A stretch of 64,000 nucleotides of DNA from Amycolatopsis japonica. Lineage in GTDB: Bacteria; Actinomycetota; Actinomycetes; Mycobacteriales; Pseudonocardiaceae. The DNA lies in assembly GCF_000732925.1 (NCBI RefSeq), contig NZ_CP008953.1:186001-250000 (forward strand), written 5' to 3'. Numbering within the stretch: the first letter of the stretch is position 1; the number at the start of each line of letters is the position of its first letter. The translations under genes and the position numbers were made by a program. Below the pieces are notes generated by a model that was not told the origin of the DNA, searched no databases, and saw nothing but the letters and a program-made list of their open reading frames with translations. Of this stretch, positions 49,637 through 60,733 are shown piece after piece.

Positions 49637-50458
49637 TCAGAACCAGCGCTCCAGCACCTGCGCGACGCCGTCCTCGGAGTTCGGCCCCGTCACCTCGTCG
49701 GCGACGTCGAACACGTAGCGGTGCCCGTTGGCCATCGCGACGCCGTGGCCGGCCCAGCCGAGCATCTCGACGTCGTTGGGCATGTCCCCGAACGCGATCA
49801 CCCGCTCGGCTGGCACGTCCAGCCGCTCGCAGACCTCGGCCAGCCCGGTCGCCTTCGTGATGCCGTGCGCGGCGACTTCGATCAGGCCGGTGTCGGTCGA
49901 GTAGGTGATGTCGACGGAGCCGTCGAGCACCTCACGCGCCGCCCGCGCCATCTCGTCGGAGCTCATCCCGCGCCTGCTGATCAGCAGCTTGATCGCCGGA
50001 TGCCCGAGCACCTCGGCCCGCGGCGCCTCCGCGCCCTCGTGGTTGCCCCACGGATTGTGGTAGTCGGGCTCGATCACGAAGCTGCGGACGCGCGGGTCCT
50101 GCGCGGACTCGCCGACCCGTTCCGCGGCGAACCGGCAGCCGGGCAGGGCGTGATCAAGCGCACTCACGGTGTCGTGCAGCAGTGCCGGTTCGAGCAGGCC
50201 GTGGACCGCCACGATCCGGTCCGTCCCGATCTCGTAGAGCACCGCGCCGTTCGCGCAGACCGCGTAGCCGGTGAGGCCCAGCGGGTTCGCGATCGGGGCG
50301 ATCCAGCGCGGCGGACGGCCGCTGGCCAGCACGAAGGGGACCCCGTCCTCGGTGACCCGCCGGACGATGTCGATCGTGCGTTCGGACAGGACCTCCAAAG
50401 GGGCGAGCAGGGTGCCGTCGACGTCGGAGGCGATCAAGAGGGGCTTTTCCACCGGCAC
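49637..50458 (-). CDS. HAD-superfamily Cof-type phosphatase
   Basis: A 273-aa class IIB HAD hydrolase. Motif I is ASDVDGTLL with D12/D14. Motif II is LASGRPPRW. Lys comes from KLLISRRGMS, and motif IV is IAFGDMPNDVEML. The ANGA block (AVCANGAVLYE) marks the Cof/sugar-phosphatase group. It hydrolyses a small phosphorylated metabolite, not identified. The start is GTG 50458, preceded by GGGGAC; the very long open frame upstream is antisense to the LLM gene. It diverges from that gene across 60 bp. Confidence 0.88.
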   Translation of the reverse strand: MPVEKPLLIASDVDGTLLAPLEVLSERTIDIVRRVTEDGVPFVLASGRPPRWIAPIANPLGLTGYAVCANGAVLYEIGTDRIVAVHGLLEPALLHDTVSALDHALPGCRFAAERVGESAQDPRVRSFVIEPDYHNPWGNHEGAEAPRAEVLGHPAIKLLISRRGMSSDEMARAAREVLDGSVDITYSTDTGLIEVAAHGITKATGLAEVCERLDVPAERVIAFGDMPNDVEMLGWAGHGVAMANGHRYVFDVADEVTGPNSEDGVAQVLERWF

Positions 50459-50518
50459 ATTGTCCCCGAAGATCCGCCCATCGGGCGAAGTGTCGGTCTG
50501 GACCAGTACCTTCCCGGT

Positions 50519-51412
50519 GTGCGCGTAGGCATCGTGATCCTTCCGGAAGATCGTTGGTGGGCGGCCGAGCCGAAATGGCGGGCCGCCGAGGAATACGGCT
50601 TCGACCACGCTTGGACGTACGACCACCTCGGCTGGCGGACTCTCGTCGACGGCCCGTGGTTCAGTGCGATGCCAACGTTGACGGCGGCCGCGATGGTGAC
50701 GTCGCGGATCAGACTGGGCACCTTCGTGGCATCGCCGGTCGCCCGGCATCCCGTGCCGTTCACCCGCGAGCTGACCACCCTCGACGACATCTCCGACGGC
50801 CGCTTCATCCTCGGCGTCGGCGCGGGCGTCCCGAACACCAACTACGACGCCACCGTGCTCGACGGTCCCGAACTGTCGGTCAAGCAGCGCACGGACCGTT
50901 TCGCCGAGTTCGTCGAAGCGCTCGACGGGCTCTTGATGACCGACGGCTTCGACTTCGAGGGCGAGTACTACCGGGCCAAGGGCGCACGGAACCTGCCGGG
51001 CTGCGTGCAGCGGCCGCGGCTGCCGTTCCTCGTGGCCGCGAACGGCCCCCGCACGATGACGCTCGCCGCGCGGTTCGGCGCGGGCTGGGCCACCACCGGC
51101 GTCAAGGCGGACACCCAGGACGAGTGGTGGAAGGGCGTCGCGGAGCTCGTGAAGACCTTCGACGAGCGGCTCGACGCCGTTGGCCGGGACAAGGCGAGCG
51201 TGCAGCGGTTCCTGAGCCTCGACGCGGCGCCGGTCTTCTCGCTCGAGAGCGTGGGCGCGTTCACCGACGCCGCCGGGCGGGCCGGTGAACTCGGGTTCAC
51301 CGACATCGTCACGCATTGGCCGAGGTCCGGCGACTACTACGTCGGCCGCGAGTCGACGCTCGAAGAGGTCGTGAGCGACGTACTCCCGGTACTCCAGGGG
51401 AGAAGCTCTTAG
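50519..51412 (+). CDS. LLM-class F420-dependent oxidoreductase
   Basis: A 297-aa bacterial luciferase-like TIM-barrel protein starting MRVGIVILPEDRWWAAEPKWRAAEEYGFDHAWTYDHL. The conserved TSRIRLGTFVASPVARHPVPFTRELTTLDDISDGRFILGVGAG matches F420-dependent LLM proteins. The substrate is unknown. GTG 50519 is 6 nt after TACCTT (50507-50512), so it is probably leaderless. The longer upstream frame is antisense to the HAD gene. This is not LuxA or LuxB, although the fold is related. Confidence 0.88.
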   Translation: MRVGIVILPEDRWWAAEPKWRAAEEYGFDHAWTYDHLGWRTLVDGPWFSAMPTLTAAAMVTSRIRLGTFVASPVARHPVPFTRELTTLDDISDGRFILGVGAGVPNTNYDATVLDGPELSVKQRTDRFAEFVEALDGLLMTDGFDFEGEYYRAKGARNLPGCVQRPRLPFLVAANGPRTMTLAARFGAGWATTGVKADTQDEWWKGVAELVKTFDERLDAVGRDKASVQRFLSLDAAPVFSLESVGAFTDAAGRAGELGFTDIVTHWPRSGDYYVGRESTLEEVVSDVLPVLQGRSS

Positions 51413-51544
51413 GCCGATCGGGTGACGTTGGCGAGCCGGGTAAACCGGTTCCGCCCAGTAGTCGTCTGAAGAACAAGTACAGCGAGTGGGTGTGGCCGAC
51501 GACGGCTACCCCTCATGGGTCACCCCGGGGGTGAATGGGGGACG

Positions 51545-51595
51545 AAAGGCTCGCGTGGTCGCGGCAGGGGCAGTCCGTGACCACGCGAGCCTTTT
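51545..51595 (+). terminator. Intrinsic terminator with 16-bp stem
   Basis: AAAGGCTCGCGTGGTC (51545-51560) pairs perfectly with 51579-51594, followed by T. It lies 130 bp after the LLM gene. The 51413-51544 stretch before it also folds (GGCG-CCGG nested hairpin at about 51431-51456), so a small RNA is possible. Confidence 0.55.
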
Positions 51596-51613
51596 ATCTG
51601 TGGACCCGCCCGA

Positions 51614-51668
51614 TGCGAGGAAAGGTCCTTTCCTCGCAAATTTTGCAAGGAAAGGACCTTTCATTGCA
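51614..51668. repeat. Imperfect hairpin of the AGGAAAGG-CCTTTCCT family
   Basis: Arms of 27 nt (51614-51640 and 51642-51668) have three mismatches around a central T. The core AAATTTTGCAAGGAA is shared with 13741 and 63194. It ends 24 bp before the convergent DUF6541-type stop. Confidence 0.6.
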
Positions 51669-51692
51669 CGCGCCGGCCGCGCGAAGCAGCCG

Positions 51693-53702
51693 TCAGCGCG
51701 TCAACGTGTAGATCGAAGCGCCCGCGTTGGAGAAGTCCTTCCGCAGGAAGTTCAGCCCGTCCAGATCCCGCAGCCCCGGCGCCGGCGGCTCGCCGATCTT
51801 GATCGGGGTGCTCCCGATCAGCACGTGCTTGATGTTCAGTCGCTTCACCGCGGCCTGCACCTCGGGGTCGGTGTCGTAGTCGCGGAAGTGCAGCGCGAGG
51901 TACTTCGCGTCCGGCGGCGGCACACCCGGGTCGTAGTGCCCGGCGACCGGGTGGATACCGGTGATCGCGTACAGCCACGCCGTCCCGTCGAAGCGCTCGT
52001 TGAGCACCTTCTCGTCCGGACCGATGTTCATCTTGGTCAGCTCGTTCATCGCGGCCAGTTCGTCGGCGCTGACCGGCGGCGTGACCTCGCCCTCGGGCCC
52101 GTTGTAGTACAGGAACGACACCGCGTGCGCGTTCGACTCGGTGTAGAAACCCTTGGTCAGCACGGCCGACGCGGCCACGACGAACACGGCGGTGGCCAGC
52201 CCCAGCCTGGCGGGCAGCGCGGGACGGCTCTTCACCCAGGACCGGCCGCTCGCCCACTTGGCGAACCAGCGCTGCAGCTCCGCCATCCCGTGCCCGGCGA
52301 GCAGACACAGCGGGATCGCGGCGAGCGCCATCAGCCGGTACCGGTCGTTCCACCAGGGCCGCGACAGCGAGATCACCCACGGTTCGGCGCCGTACGAGGC
52401 GACCAGCACGAACAGCGCCGAGAAGCCGATCGCCGAAAGCCCCACCCAGCGCATCCGCCCGAGCCGGAACAGGCTCAGCGCGCCGATCGCCAGCAGCACC
52501 GTCAGCCACACCTGCGGCGCGCTCAGCACCTGCCGGAAGGTCACCAGCAGCCCCAGCGACTTCAGCACCGGCAGGTCGGAGCCCCACGCGTAATAAGGGT
52601 ATGAACCCGAAGTGAATTTCAGGGCGCCGAGGATGTGCGGCGCCGCGAGCAGCGCGCTCCCCACCATCACCGGCACCATCTTGACGACGTCGCCGCCGAT
52701 GACCCGCCAGCCGCCGCGGCCCTCGGGCACGCCGTCGAGCGGCTTGTGCCGCAGCGCGCGGTACCAGCGCTGCACCACCAGCGGGAAGGCGAACAGCAGC
52801 GCGCCGAACAGGGCCGACGAATGCGCCGCCAGCAGGCCGACCGCGGTCAGCGCGAGCACGTAGCCGGTGTCGAGGCCGGGCCGCGCGAGGAAGCGGGCCA
52901 GCGCGACCACGGCCAGCGGCGTCAGCACGATCCCCAGCGCGAACGGCAGCAGCCCGCTCGACACCGACTCGTACGCGCCGGTGGTGGCCGCGGCGGCCAC
53001 CAGCGCCGTGCAGCCCGCGAACACCGCGCGCCCGCCGAGCTGGCGGATCAGGGCGACCATCGACAGCGCGAAGATCCCGGCGACCGGCATGGTGATGGCG
53101 TTCAGCGTGACCGGGATCGTCGTGCCCGAGATCGAGTACACGAGCGAGCCGACCAGGTGATACGCGTTCGGGTAGAACGAGCCGTCCGGGTACCAGTTGA
53201 TGGTGCCCATCCCGGTCAGCGAGCCGTCGCCGGTCTCGGCGATGTAGCGGATGCCGTTCGCGTGGAACACGGTGTCCCAGCGCTGGAACACCGCCGTCGT
53301 GCCGCCGCGGGCCGAGAGCACCACGAGGATCGAGATGCCGACGGCCAGCGCGACGCAGGCCGCGACGGCGTAGTGCGCGCGCGGGTGCCACTTCGTCGGC
53401 GGCTCGTCGGCGCCCGGCTTGATCCAGCCGCGTGCCTGGCCCAGCTTCCGAAGGCCGAAGCCCAGTCCGGCGAGCACGGCCGTGACGGCCGCCACGGTCA
53501 GGGGGTTGTACGACACGCCCGCGAGTGCCAGCCACGGACCGGCCAGTCCGGTTACCGTGTAGGACAGCAGCGGGGCCAGCCCCGCCAGGGCCCAGCCGCG
53601 CAGGCCGGCGGCGCGGCCGACGAGCCCGCCGGGGACCGCGAGGACGGCCAGGTAGGTGAGGGTCGCACCGAAGTACGACCAGAAGGTGTCCGGAGTAGGC
53701 AC
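51693..53702 (-). CDS. DUF6541-type polytopic membrane protein (GT-C-like), copy 2
   Basis: A 669-aa paralogue of the protein at 43528-45471, with the same layout. AAGLRGWALAGLAPLLSYTVTGLAGPW is near the start. The loop is VFQRWDTVFHANGIRYIAETGDGSLTGMGTINWYPDGSFYPNAYHLV. The later SLSRPWWNDRYRLMALAAIPL is conserved, and GLRDLDGLNFLRKDFSNAGASIYTLTR closes it. About 13-15 helices plus a soluble C-terminal domain are expected. GTG 53702 diverges from glf across 82 bp. Its place beside glf suggests work on galactan or arabinan intermediates; that is inference. Confidence 0.78.
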   Translation of the reverse strand: MPTPDTFWSYFGATLTYLAVLAVPGGLVGRAAGLRGWALAGLAPLLSYTVTGLAGPWLALAGVSYNPLTVAAVTAVLAGLGFGLRKLGQARGWIKPGADEPPTKWHPRAHYAVAACVALAVGISILVVLSARGGTTAVFQRWDTVFHANGIRYIAETGDGSLTGMGTINWYPDGSFYPNAYHLVGSLVYSISGTTIPVTLNAITMPVAGIFALSMVALIRQLGGRAVFAGCTALVAAAATTGAYESVSSGLLPFALGIVLTPLAVVALARFLARPGLDTGYVLALTAVGLLAAHSSALFGALLFAFPLVVQRWYRALRHKPLDGVPEGRGGWRVIGGDVVKMVPVMVGSALLAAPHILGALKFTSGSYPYYAWGSDLPVLKSLGLLVTFRQVLSAPQVWLTVLLAIGALSLFRLGRMRWVGLSAIGFSALFVLVASYGAEPWVISLSRPWWNDRYRLMALAAIPLCLLAGHGMAELQRWFAKWASGRSWVKSRPALPARLGLATAVFVVAASAVLTKGFYTESNAHAVSFLYYNGPEGEVTPPVSADELAAMNELTKMNIGPDEKVLNERFDGTAWLYAITGIHPVAGHYDPGVPPPDAKYLALHFRDYDTDPEVQAAVKRLNIKHVLIGSTPIKIGEPPAPGLRDLDGLNFLRKDFSNAGASIYTLTR

Positions 53703-53712
53703 TGCTTCCTAA

Positions 53713-55515
<1,803 letters not shown>

Positions 55516-55519
<4 letters not shown>

Positions 55520-56475
55520 GTGAAACGACCGAGAAGGCCGATTCCAAGCCTGACGACGTAGAACCCGTGGCCGAGGCCGCCGAGTCGAAGAAGGTCGCCG
55601 GCGGTCTCGTCGGCGGCATCATCAAAACGGCACGCCCGCGCCAGTGGGTGAAGAACGTGCTGGTGTTCGCCGCACCGTTCTTCGCCTTTTCGAAGTCGAC
55701 GGACCGGACCGGCCTGCTGATCGCCGCGCTGATCGCCTTCGCGGCGTTCTCGCTGGTGGCCTCCTCGGTCTATCTCATCAACGACGCGATCGACGTCGAG
55801 GCGGACCGTGCGCACCCGACCAAGCGGAACCGGCCGATCGCGGCCGGGATCGTGCCGGTGCCGGTGGCGTTCGTCGCGGCGGCCGTGTTCTTCGCCGCCG
55901 GTCTCGGCATCTCGTTCTTCGCCAGCTGGCAGCTCGCGGTCGTGCTGGCGGTCTACGAGGCCGTCCAGCTGGGCTACTGCTTCGGGCTCAAGCACCAGCC
56001 GGTGGTCGATCTGGCCATCGTCGGCTCGGGCTTCCTGATGCGGTCGATCGCCGGCGGTGTGGCCGCGGGTATCGCGCTTTCGCAGTGGTTCCTGCTGGTC
56101 ACCGCGTTCGGCTCGCTGTTCATGGTGGCGGGCAAGCGCTACGCCGAGATCATGCTCTTCGAGCGCACCGGGGCGAAGATCCGGTCCTCGCTCAAGAAGT
56201 ACTCGGCGAGCTACCTGCGGTTCGTCTGGGCGACGTCCGCGGCGATCCTGATCATGTCCTACTGCCTGTGGGCGTTCGAGATCCGCCAGGTCGAGCACGA
56301 CTCGGTCTGGGCGGTCGTCTCGATGGTCCCGTTCGTGGTGGCCGTCCTGCGCTACGCCGTCGACGTCGACGGCGGCAACGCGGGCGAGCCGGAGGAGATC
56401 GCGCTCAAGGACCGCGTGCTCCAGGTGCTCGGCGCGAGCTGGGTGGTCACGCTGTTCCTGTCGTTCTATCTCTGA
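55516..56475 (+). CDS. ubiA: UbiA-family decaprenyl-phosphate phosphoribosyltransferase
   Basis: A 319-aa UbiA-type prenyltransferase with about nine helices. The opening block is ARPRQWVKNVLVFAAP. The first aspartate motif is NDAIDVEADRAHPTKRNRP at about 89-107. DLAIVGSGFLMRSIAGG comes later. This is the DPPR synthase subgroup, attaching 5-phosphoribose from PRPP to decaprenyl phosphate, the first committed step to decaprenyl-phosphoarabinose. The charged 27-residue N-terminus is variable. ATG 55516 overlaps the PAP2 stop. DprE1 and DprE2, which act later in this route, lie 2-4 kb downstream on the other strand. Confidence 0.92.
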
Positions 56476-56525
56476 TTCGACAGCTCACACACAGCGCATC
56501 CATAGGAAGCGCACGCATCCTCGGT

Positions 56526-56556
56526 GATGGGGGCGGGCACACAGCCCGCCCCCATC
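56526..56556. terminator. 13-bp GC-rich hairpin
   Basis: GATGGGGGCGGGC (56526-56538) pairs with 56544-56556 around ACACA, 50 bp after the UbiA stop. There is no T-run, so it is a GC-rich actinobacterial-type terminator. Confidence 0.6.
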
Positions 56557-56573
56557 AGCCTGAGGAGCGAAAG

Positions 56574-56942
56574 ATGACTGACCAGCAGCGGCCGTCCGAA
56601 GACGAGGACAAGACGGTCGAGCAGCCCGCCGCCGAGAAACCCGCCGAGACCCCGGCCGCCGCGCCCGCGGGCCCGCCGCCGGGCTGGGTTCCGGCGCAGC
56701 AGGCTCCGCCCGCGAAGGGCGGTTTCCGCCGCTTCGCCGGGCACCGCGCGACGCAGCTGGTCGCGGTCGGCGTACTCGGCTTCGTCCTCGGTGGCGGCAT
56801 CATCGGCACCGCCATCGGACTGGCCTCCCGCGACGGCGACCGGCCCGGTTTCTCCCGTGAACACCGTGGCCCCGGCGGCCATGGCATGGATCGCGACTTC
56901 CGTGACGGCCCCGGCTGGCGTGACCAGCGCCACGGCGGGTAG
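56574..56942 (+). CDS. Small Pro/Ala-rich single-pass membrane protein
   Basis: A 122-aa protein: an acidic then Pro/Ala-rich cytoplasmic N-terminus of about 60 residues (ends GWVPAQQAPPAKGGFRRFAGHRATQ) precedes one membrane helix (about 64-84, LVAVGVLGFVLGGGIIGTAIGL). The His/Asp/Arg/Gly-rich tail (REHRGPGGHGMDRDFRDGPGW) might bind metal. ATG 56574 follows TGAGGAG. No known domain. It sits inside the arabinogalactan block, between the UbiA and GT-C genes. Confidence 0.75.
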   Translation: MTDQQRPSEDEDKTVEQPAAEKPAETPAAAPAGPPPGWVPAQQAPPAKGGFRRFAGHRATQLVAVGVLGFVLGGGIIGTAIGLASRDGDRPGFSREHRGPGGHGMDRDFRDGPGWRDQRHGG

Positions 56943-56980
56943 ATAACGGAATCATCACGGCACCGTGTACGGTGTTCGTG

Positions 56981-58486
56981 ATGCGAAGCGCCTCCGCTGA
57001 TCTGCCCCAGGCTTCCGGTGCGCTGCCGGGAGCCGCCGTCCTTACCCGACCCTGGGTGCTCCCGGCCGGGGCGGCGGTGGCGTCGGCCCTGGTGTTCGTG
57101 CTGGTCAGCGGGCATTTGATCGACGACACGTACATCACGCTCTCGTATGCGAAGAACCTCGCCTTCCACGGCCACTGGGGCCTGATCGAAGAAGGCACCG
57201 CCAACACCGCGACGTCGCCGCTGAACGTCCTCGTGCTGGCGCTCGTCACCTTCATCGTGCGAGACGCCGTGTTCGCCGCCGGGATCGTCTACGTCGCGAG
57301 CCAGGTGGCGCTCGTCCTCGGCCTCCGCCGTATCGGCGCCGCGACCGGGCTCTCGCGTTGGTTCGCCCCGCTCGCGCTGGGCCTGCTGCTGGTGAACCCG
57401 CTGCTGCTGTCGTCGGTCGGCCTCGAAGTCGCCATGGGCGCGACGGCCGTCGTCTGGACGATGGTGTTCCTGCACGAACGGCGGCCAGCCGCCGCGGGCG
57501 CGATGATCGGCCTGATCGCGCTGATCCGGATCGATCTGCTGCTGATCGCGTTCGTGCTGTTCCTCGGGCGCCGCGAATTCTGGGTGGGCATCTGGCGGAT
57601 GACGTTCGCCGCGCTCGCGGTGATGCTGCCGTGGTTCGGGTTCAGCTGGCTGGTGCTGGGTTCGGCGGTGCCGGACACCCTGGTCATCAAGATCATGCAG
57701 CGGTCGTGGGGACCGTTCAGCTTCACCAACGGCCCGCTGCTGTATTGGCGCAATTTCCCGGTGGCGGCGACACTTTCCTTCCTGCCGCTCGTGATCGGCG
57801 CGCTCGCCGGTCTACTGTGGACGTTCCACTTCCGGCGCGGCTCGGAGCGGGCGAAGCGTTTGCTGCCGTTCGCGACCCTCGCCATCGCCGGCGCGGCGCA
57901 TTATCTGGCCTATTGCTGGCTGAACGTCCCGCCGTACCACTGGTACTACGCGCCCAGCATCGTCGGCGCGACGGTCTTCCTCGCCGCCGCGGCTTGCGCG
58001 GTACCCGGCCGGGCCCGGCTCGGGACGGGGATCCTCGCGGGCGCGTTCCTGCTGACGAGCGCCGTCGCCTACGCCGCTCCCGAACTGCCGCGCCGGTTCG
58101 CGCCGATCACCAGCAATCACGCCGCGTCGGACGAATACCGCGCGATCGGCTCGCAACTGGGCGAACTGACGAAGGGGCGCAAGGTGGAGAGCGCGGGGGA
58201 GGTCGGCGCGCTCGCGTACTCGTGCGATTGCGACATCGTCGACCAGTTCTCCGACCGCGGCTCCGTCGATCCGGCGATCATCGAGACGAAGAACCGCAGC
58301 AGTGAGCTGGGGAAGGCGCTGCTGGCGGCGAACTTCCGGTTCTTCGACCACAGCGTCCCGCCCGCGACACCGGATCTGGTGCTGGCCACCACCAGCAAGG
58401 CCCCGCCCGCGAACGCCCTGGCGACCTGGACCATCCACTCGCCGTGGATGGGCACGCAAAGCCTGTACCTCCTCCCGGCCCGCTGA
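56981..58486 (+). CDS. GT-C membrane glycosyltransferase, AftB-like, second copy
   Basis: A 501-aa protein with about ten helices. The first outer loop has GHLIDDTYITLSYAKNLAFHGHWGLIEEGTANTATSPLNVLVLAL, with the acidic pair D48-D49. It is the same family type as the gene at 45732 but diverged, with TSPLN in place of GYTNF. The C-terminal domain (about 380-501) is extracytoplasmic. ATG 56981 is 7 nt after TACGGT (56968-56973). Its position between the UbiA gene and dprE2/dprE1 supports a role in arabinan or a related polymer using decaprenyl-phospho sugars. Confidence 0.72.
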   Translation: MRSASADLPQASGALPGAAVLTRPWVLPAGAAVASALVFVLVSGHLIDDTYITLSYAKNLAFHGHWGLIEEGTANTATSPLNVLVLALVTFIVRDAVFAAGIVYVASQVALVLGLRRIGAATGLSRWFAPLALGLLLVNPLLLSSVGLEVAMGATAVVWTMVFLHERRPAAAGAMIGLIALIRIDLLLIAFVLFLGRREFWVGIWRMTFAALAVMLPWFGFSWLVLGSAVPDTLVIKIMQRSWGPFSFTNGPLLYWRNFPVAATLSFLPLVIGALAGLLWTFHFRRGSERAKRLLPFATLAIAGAAHYLAYCWLNVPPYHWYYAPSIVGATVFLAAAACAVPGRARLGTGILAGAFLLTSAVAYAAPELPRRFAPITSNHAASDEYRAIGSQLGELTKGRKVESAGEVGALAYSCDCDIVDQFSDRGSVDPAIIETKNRSSELGKALLAANFRFFDHSVPPATPDLVLATTSKAPPANALATWTIHSPWMGTQSLYLLPAR

Positions 58487-58509
58487 CGGGAGCGGGTCCG
58501 GGGTCGGCC

Positions 58510-59265
58510 TTAGATCGGCAGCTTCCGGAAGATCGGCCGGGGGATGTGCCGCAGGGCCGACATGACCAGCCGGAACGGCGCGGGCGACCACACCAGTTCC
58601 TTGCCGGCGCGCGAGGCGGCGACGGCGGTCTCGGCGACCTGCTCGACGTCCACCGTCAGCGGGGCGTCCTTGAGGCCTTCGGTCATCTTGGTCCGGACCT
58701 GGCCGGACCGGACGACGGTGATCTGCACGCCGAACTCCGCCAGCGCCTCGCCGAGGCCCAGGTAGAAGCCGTCGAAACCGGCCTTGGAGGAGCCGTAGAC
58801 GAAGTTCGACCGGCGGACCCGCTCACCGGCGACCGAGGACAGCGCGATGACCTTGCCGTGCCCCTGCGTCTTGAGCTTGTTCGACAGCGCGACCCCGACC
58901 GACACCGCGGCCGTGTAGTTCACGGTCGCCGCCTCGACGGCCTTCGCGTGGTCCTGCCACAGCTCTTCCTGGTCGCCGAGCAGGCCGAACGCCACGACGG
59001 TGACGTCGATGTCGCCACCCTCGAAGGCCTTGTCGATCACGGCGGGGTGGGTGTCCAGTGCCTTGGCGTCGAAATCGACGGTGGACACTTCGGCGCCCTT
59101 GTCCTTCAGGCGCTGAGCGGCCGCGTCGAGCCGCGGCGACTGGCGGCCGGCCAGCACGACCCGGAGGGGCCGCTCCGACAGGTACTTCTCCGCGATCGCG
59201 AGCGCGATGTCGGAGGTGCCGCCGAGCAGCAGCAGGGACTGGGGGTTGCCCACAGCGTCGATCAC
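58510..59265 (-). CDS. dprE2: Decaprenylphosphoryl-2-keto-ribose reductase
   Basis: A 251-aa SDR that reduces decaprenylphosphoryl-2-keto-ribose with NADH, giving decaprenylphosphoryl-arabinose. The cofactor loop is [17 protein letters not shown], the catalytic Ser is in [13 protein letters not shown], and [11 protein letters not shown] supplies Tyr and Lys. The C-terminal [24 protein letters not shown] is typical of DprE2. GTG 59265 overlaps the dprE1 stop (GTGA), so the two subunits are made together. Confidence 0.93.
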   Translation of the reverse strand: MIDAVGNPQSLLLLGGTSDIALAIAEKYLSERPLRVVLAGRQSPRLDAAAQRLKDKGAEVSTVDFDAKALDTHPAVIDKAFEGGDIDVTVVAFGLLGDQEELWQDHAKAVEAATVNYTAAVSVGVALSNKLKTQGHGKVIALSSVAGERVRRSNFVYGSSKAGFDGFYLGLGEALAEFGVQITVVRSGQVRTKMTEGLKDAPLTVDVEQVAETAVAASRAGKELVWSPAPFRLVMSALRHIPRPIFRKLPI

Positions 59266-60632
59266 AGTTCCAACCTTCGGGACATGTCAGAGGCGAAAAC
59301 GCCTTCGGGGTCTACGGAAGCGCGGACCTTGCGCCATTCCTCGAGCCGCGGGTACATCTTCGCGAAGTTCTCCGCGGAGGTGCGCGAGTCCTTCGCGGTG
59401 TACAGACGGCCGCCGAGGCCGAGCACGTCCTCGTCGAGTTCCTGGCAGAACCGGCTCAGCCCGTCCTTGATCGGGAAGTCGAGGCAGACCATCCAGCCGG
59501 GGTGCGGGAACGACAGCGGCGCCGGGTTGCCCTCGCCCATCTGCTTGAACACGTTGAGGAACGACACGTGCCCGGAGTCCGCGACCTTCTGGATGATCCG
59601 GCGCAGCGGCTCGTGCGCGTTCAGCGGCGTGCTGAACTGGTACTGCAGGAAGCCGTTGGTGCCGTACGCCCGGTTCCACTCGCCGAACAGGTCGAGCGGG
59701 TGGTAGAAGGCGGTCAGGCTCTGGATCACGTCGCGCGCGTTCTTGGCGGTCTTGCGGTAGTACAGCTCGCCGACCATGGAGAACGACAGCTTGTTCATCA
59801 GCCCGTTCGGGAAGATGTCCGGCAGGGTCGCCAGGGTGCCCGGGTTGAACTTGAGCGGGTCGGCCTGCAGCTTGGGCGGCAGTTCGTCCAGTTTGGCGAG
59901 CGAGCCGCGCTGGAAGGCGGCGCGGCCGAGCTTCGTGCCCCTGGAGATCGAGTCGAACCAGCCGGAGGAGTACGTGTAGTTGTCCTCGGAGCCGTCGGTG
60001 ACCAGCGCCAGCGTCTCGTCGAGGTTCGCGGTGCGCTGGATGTCGGCCTTGAAGTAGGCCGTCTCCGTCTTCGTCATCCGGATCTTGGCGCGGACGATGA
60101 TCCCGGTCAGGCCGATGCCCGCCACGGTCGCCCAGAACAGCTCCGCGTCGGGGCCGTCCGGCGTGATCGTGCGCACCTGCCCATCGGCGGTGACCAGGTC
60201 CATCGACACCACGTGGTTGCCGAAGCTGCCCGCCGAGTGGTGGTTCTTGCCGTGGATGTCGTTGGCGATCGCGCCGCCGATGGTCACCTGGCGCGTACCC
60301 GGCAGCACCGGGACCCACAGGCCGTAGGGGAGGCCCTCGCGCATCAGCTTGTCGAGGCTGACCCCGGCGTCGAGGTCGACGATGCCCGAATCCGGGTCGA
60401 TCGAGTGGATGCGGTCCAGCGCGGTCATGTCCACGACCAGGCCGCCCGCGTTCTGCGCCGGGTCGCCGTACGAGCGGCCGAGACCACGCGCGATGACCCC
60501 GCGTTCCCCGGCCCGCGTCACCGCGCGGGCGATGGCTTCCACGTCGGGGGTGCTCAGGACGTTCGCGATACTCGGCGACGTCCTTGCCCAGCCCATGAGC
60601 GACTGCCGCTGTGTCTTGGGTGCTTGGGTCAC
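59262..60632 (-). CDS. dprE1: Decaprenylphosphoryl-beta-D-ribose 2'-oxidase
   Basis: A 456-aa FAD enzyme of the vanillyl-alcohol-oxidase fold that oxidises the C2 hydroxyl of decaprenylphosphoryl-ribose. FAD-binding segments are [16 protein letters not shown] and [48 protein letters not shown] is in the substrate domain. C383 in [15 protein letters not shown] is equivalent to Cys387 of M. tuberculosis, the residue benzothiazinones bind. K414 (YTAKDSR) matches Lys418. The start GTG 60632 gives [13 protein letters not shown] 60659 would add nine residues. It is an essential step of arabinan synthesis, near the membrane in the periplasm-side model. Confidence 0.95.
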   Translation of the reverse strand: MTQAPKTQRQSLMGWARTSPSIANVLSTPDVEAIARAVTRAGERGVIARGLGRSYGDPAQNAGGLVVDMTALDRIHSIDPDSGIVDLDAGVSLDKLMREGLPYGLWVPVLPGTRQVTIGGAIANDIHGKNHHSAGSFGNHVVSMDLVTADGQVRTITPDGPDAELFWATVAGIGLTGIIVRAKIRMTKTETAYFKADIQRTANLDETLALVTDGSEDNYTYSSGWFDSISRGTKLGRAAFQRGSLAKLDELPPKLQADPLKFNPGTLATLPDIFPNGLMNKLSFSMVGELYYRKTAKNARDVIQSLTAFYHPLDLFGEWNRAYGTNGFLQYQFSTPLNAHEPLRRIIQKVADSGHVSFLNVFKQMGEGNPAPLSFPHPGWMVCLDFPIKDGLSRFCQELDEDVLGLGGRLYTAKDSRTSAENFAKMYPRLEEWRKVRASVDPEGVFASDMSRRLEL

Positions 60633-60733
60633 GCCGACCAGGGTAACCACGCCGAACACTGCCCGGAACGTGACCCTGAAGTGCTCGCTTCTACACTTTG
60701 CGCATCAGCCCCAGCAGTTTATGAGGTAGAGCA

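Noticed and set aside
49637..51316. 559-aa minus-strand frame suggesting an extended HAD protein
   Set aside because: The extra N-terminal part is antisense to the LLM gene; HAD motif I begins a few residues after GTG 50458.
49574..51412. Long plus-strand frame suggesting a 612-aa fusion with the LLM protein
   Set aside because: The first 315 codons are antisense to the HAD phosphatase; the LLM homology begins exactly at GTG 50519 behind a -10-like hexamer.
50519..51412. LLM protein as a luciferase subunit partnering the LuxC/LuxE genes
   Set aside because: It resembles F420-dependent oxidoreductases, is 8 kb away on its own promoter, and no second luciferase subunit is present.
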